Shown in pieces: positions 5,341 to 5,972 of a stretch of 5,972 bases of DNA; position 1 is the stretch's first letter, and each line of letters begins with the position of its first letter. Origin of the DNA: Acidimicrobiia bacterium (GTDB lineage: Bacteria; Actinomycetota; Acidimicrobiia; Acidimicrobiales; Ilumatobacteraceae); NCBI GenBank assembly GCA_030425785.1, contig JAUHYJ010000249.1:1-5972 (forward strand). The letters run 5' to 3'. Below the pieces are notes generated by a model. That model worked only from the letters and a program-made list of their open reading frames with translations. It had not been told where the DNA came from and made no database searches. Both the position numbers and the translations under genes were made by a program.

Positions 5341-5621
5341 GCGCTCTGCTCATCCCCATCACCGTGTTCGTCCTGGCCGCCTTCGTCGGCTTCGAGGTCA
5401 TCACCAAGGTGCCGCCGACGCTGCACACGCCGCTCATGTCCGGCTCGAACGCGATCTCCGGTATCTCGATCATCGGGGCGATCGTCGCCGCCGGACACGG
5501 CTCGGGCACGCTCGGCGCCGTCCTCGGCTTCGCCGCCGTGGTCTTCGCGACCGTGAACGTCGTCGGCGGGTTCCTGGTCACCGACCGCATGCTGAAGATG
5601 TTCAAACGGGACAAGCAGTGA
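5337..5621 (+). CDS. pntAB: NAD(P) transhydrogenase, subunit alpha part 2 (membrane)
   Basis: 94-residue integral membrane subunit matching the small PntAB of split transhydrogenases (about 90-105 residues), which forms part of the proton-conducting dII domain with PntB. Three hydrophobic helices are apparent, roughly residues 3-22, 37-54 and 58-82, followed by a basic tail (LKMFKRDKQ). The conserved segment VPPTLHTPLMSGSNAISGI (25-43) between and into helices 1-2 is the family signature. The position of NAISGI that is His in Thermus-type PntAB is Ser41 here (codon TCC, 5457-5459), as I recall it in E. coli PntA. A GAGGAA ribosome binding site lies 6 bases before the ATG. The TGA overlaps the pntB GTG as GTGA (5618-5621), implying coupled translation of the two membrane subunits. 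Confidence 0.96.
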   Translation: MSALLIPITVFVLAAFVGFEVITKVPPTLHTPLMSGSNAISGISIIGAIVAAGHGSGTLGAVLGFAAVVFATVNVVGGFLVTDRMLKMFKRDKQ

Positions 5622-5972
5622 ACACCACGCTGGCCGGGTTCCTGTACCTCATCGCCGCCGTCCTGTTCATCGTCGGGCTGAAGCGGCTGTCGTCGCCGGC
5701 GACGGCCGCCCGCGGCAACCAGCTCTCGGCCGTCGGCATGCTCATCGCGATCGTCGTGACCCTGCTCGACCAGCAGGTGGTCGAGTACGGCGTCGTCGTC
5801 GCCGGGCTCGTCGTCGGGGCAGCGCTCGGCGCCCTCCTCGCGATCAAGGTCGAGATGACGTCGATGCCGGAGCTCGTGGCCGCGTTCAACGGGTTCGGCG
5901 GTGGCGCCTCGGCGCTCGTCGCCGTCGCCGAGCTGCTGCGGGCCGACGACGCCCCCACCCGCACACTCGTCT
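5618..5972 (+). CDS. pntB: NAD(P) transhydrogenase, subunit beta (partial, N-terminal)
   Basis: First 118 codons of the beta subunit; the gene runs off the right edge (full family length about 460-480). PntB supplies most of the membrane channel (dII) and, in its missing C-terminal part, the NADP(H)-binding dIII. Helices are apparent at about residues 5-20, 36-50 and 55-75, with the family patterns GNQLSAVGMLIAIVVTLL (33-50) and MTSMPELVAAFNGFGGGASA (80-99). The start is GTG at 5618, overlapping the pntAB stop as GTGA; the next ATG, codon 41, would cut into the second helix. Asn91 (AAC, 5888-5890) sits where E. coli PntB has His91, a residue tied to proton translocation. The FNG-GGG form is common among actinobacterial-type PntB as I recall it. 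Family assignment is secure. Confidence 0.96.
   Translation, partial: MNTTLAGFLYLIAAVLFIVGLKRLSSPATAARGNQLSAVGMLIAIVVTLLDQQVVEYGVVVAGLVVGAALGALLAIKVEMTSMPELVAAFNGFGGGASALVAVAELLRADDAPTRTLV

Noticed and set aside
4200..5498. 432-codon minus-strand open frame opposite pntAA
   Set aside because: Mirror-frame shadow of pntAA/pntAB, rich in Gly, Arg and Asp, with no recognisable domain.
1..5972. CRISPR arrays, tRNA/rRNA genes, insertion sequences, phage or toxin-antitoxin genes
   Set aside because: No spaced repeats, tRNA-like cloverleaf, transposase motifs or terminal inverted repeats were seen. The window is ordinary metabolic chromosome.

Overview
The window is very GC-rich and gene-dense, with GTG as well as ATG starts, several 4-base stop/start overlaps and two starts with no visible ribosome binding site (probably leaderless mRNAs). 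Together with a three-subunit (AA/AB/B) transhydrogenase this points to a high-GC actinomycete. An Acidimicrobiia/Ilumatobacter-like source is my best guess, but it is inference from style and not from any marker gene.

Layout. The left half reads leftward (minus strand). A three-gene operon runs from 2917 to 520: a dienelactone-hydrolase-family enzyme, a LigJ-type 4-oxalomesaconate hydratase and a LigK-type (RraA-fold) 4-carboxy-4-hydroxy-2-oxoadipate aldolase. Its genes are joined by GTGA and ATGA overlaps. After a 60-base gap with a strong GC hairpin comes the 5' end of a lipoprotein gene (459 to beyond base 1), whose start of a folded domain resembles the N-terminal domain of ORF12/LpqF-type proteins. 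The right half reads rightward: pobA (4-hydroxybenzoate 3-monooxygenase, 2973-4142), a 66-base gap with a hairpin, then pntAA, pntAB and the first 118 codons of pntB (proton-translocating NAD(P) transhydrogenase), which runs off the right edge.

How it works together. PobA makes protocatechuate from 4-hydroxybenzoate using NADPH. LigJ and LigK carry out the last two steps of the protocatechuate 4,5-cleavage (or gallate) route, giving pyruvate and oxaloacetate. The ring-cleavage dioxygenase (LigAB), the dehydrogenase (LigC), the tautomerase (LigU/GalD) and a recognisable LigI lactonase are not in the window; the dienelactone-hydrolase-like enzyme is a candidate for the lactone-opening step. The transhydrogenase could replenish NADPH for PobA.

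The control point is the 55-base divergent intergenic region 2918-2972. It carries a perfect 14-base palindrome with a core typical of GntR-family operators, overlapping plausible promoter elements for both directions. The other unusual points are a doubled ribosome-binding motif with a 5-codon mini-ORF before pntAB, and the apparent absence from the transhydrogenase of both membrane histidines associated with proton transfer in better-studied relatives.
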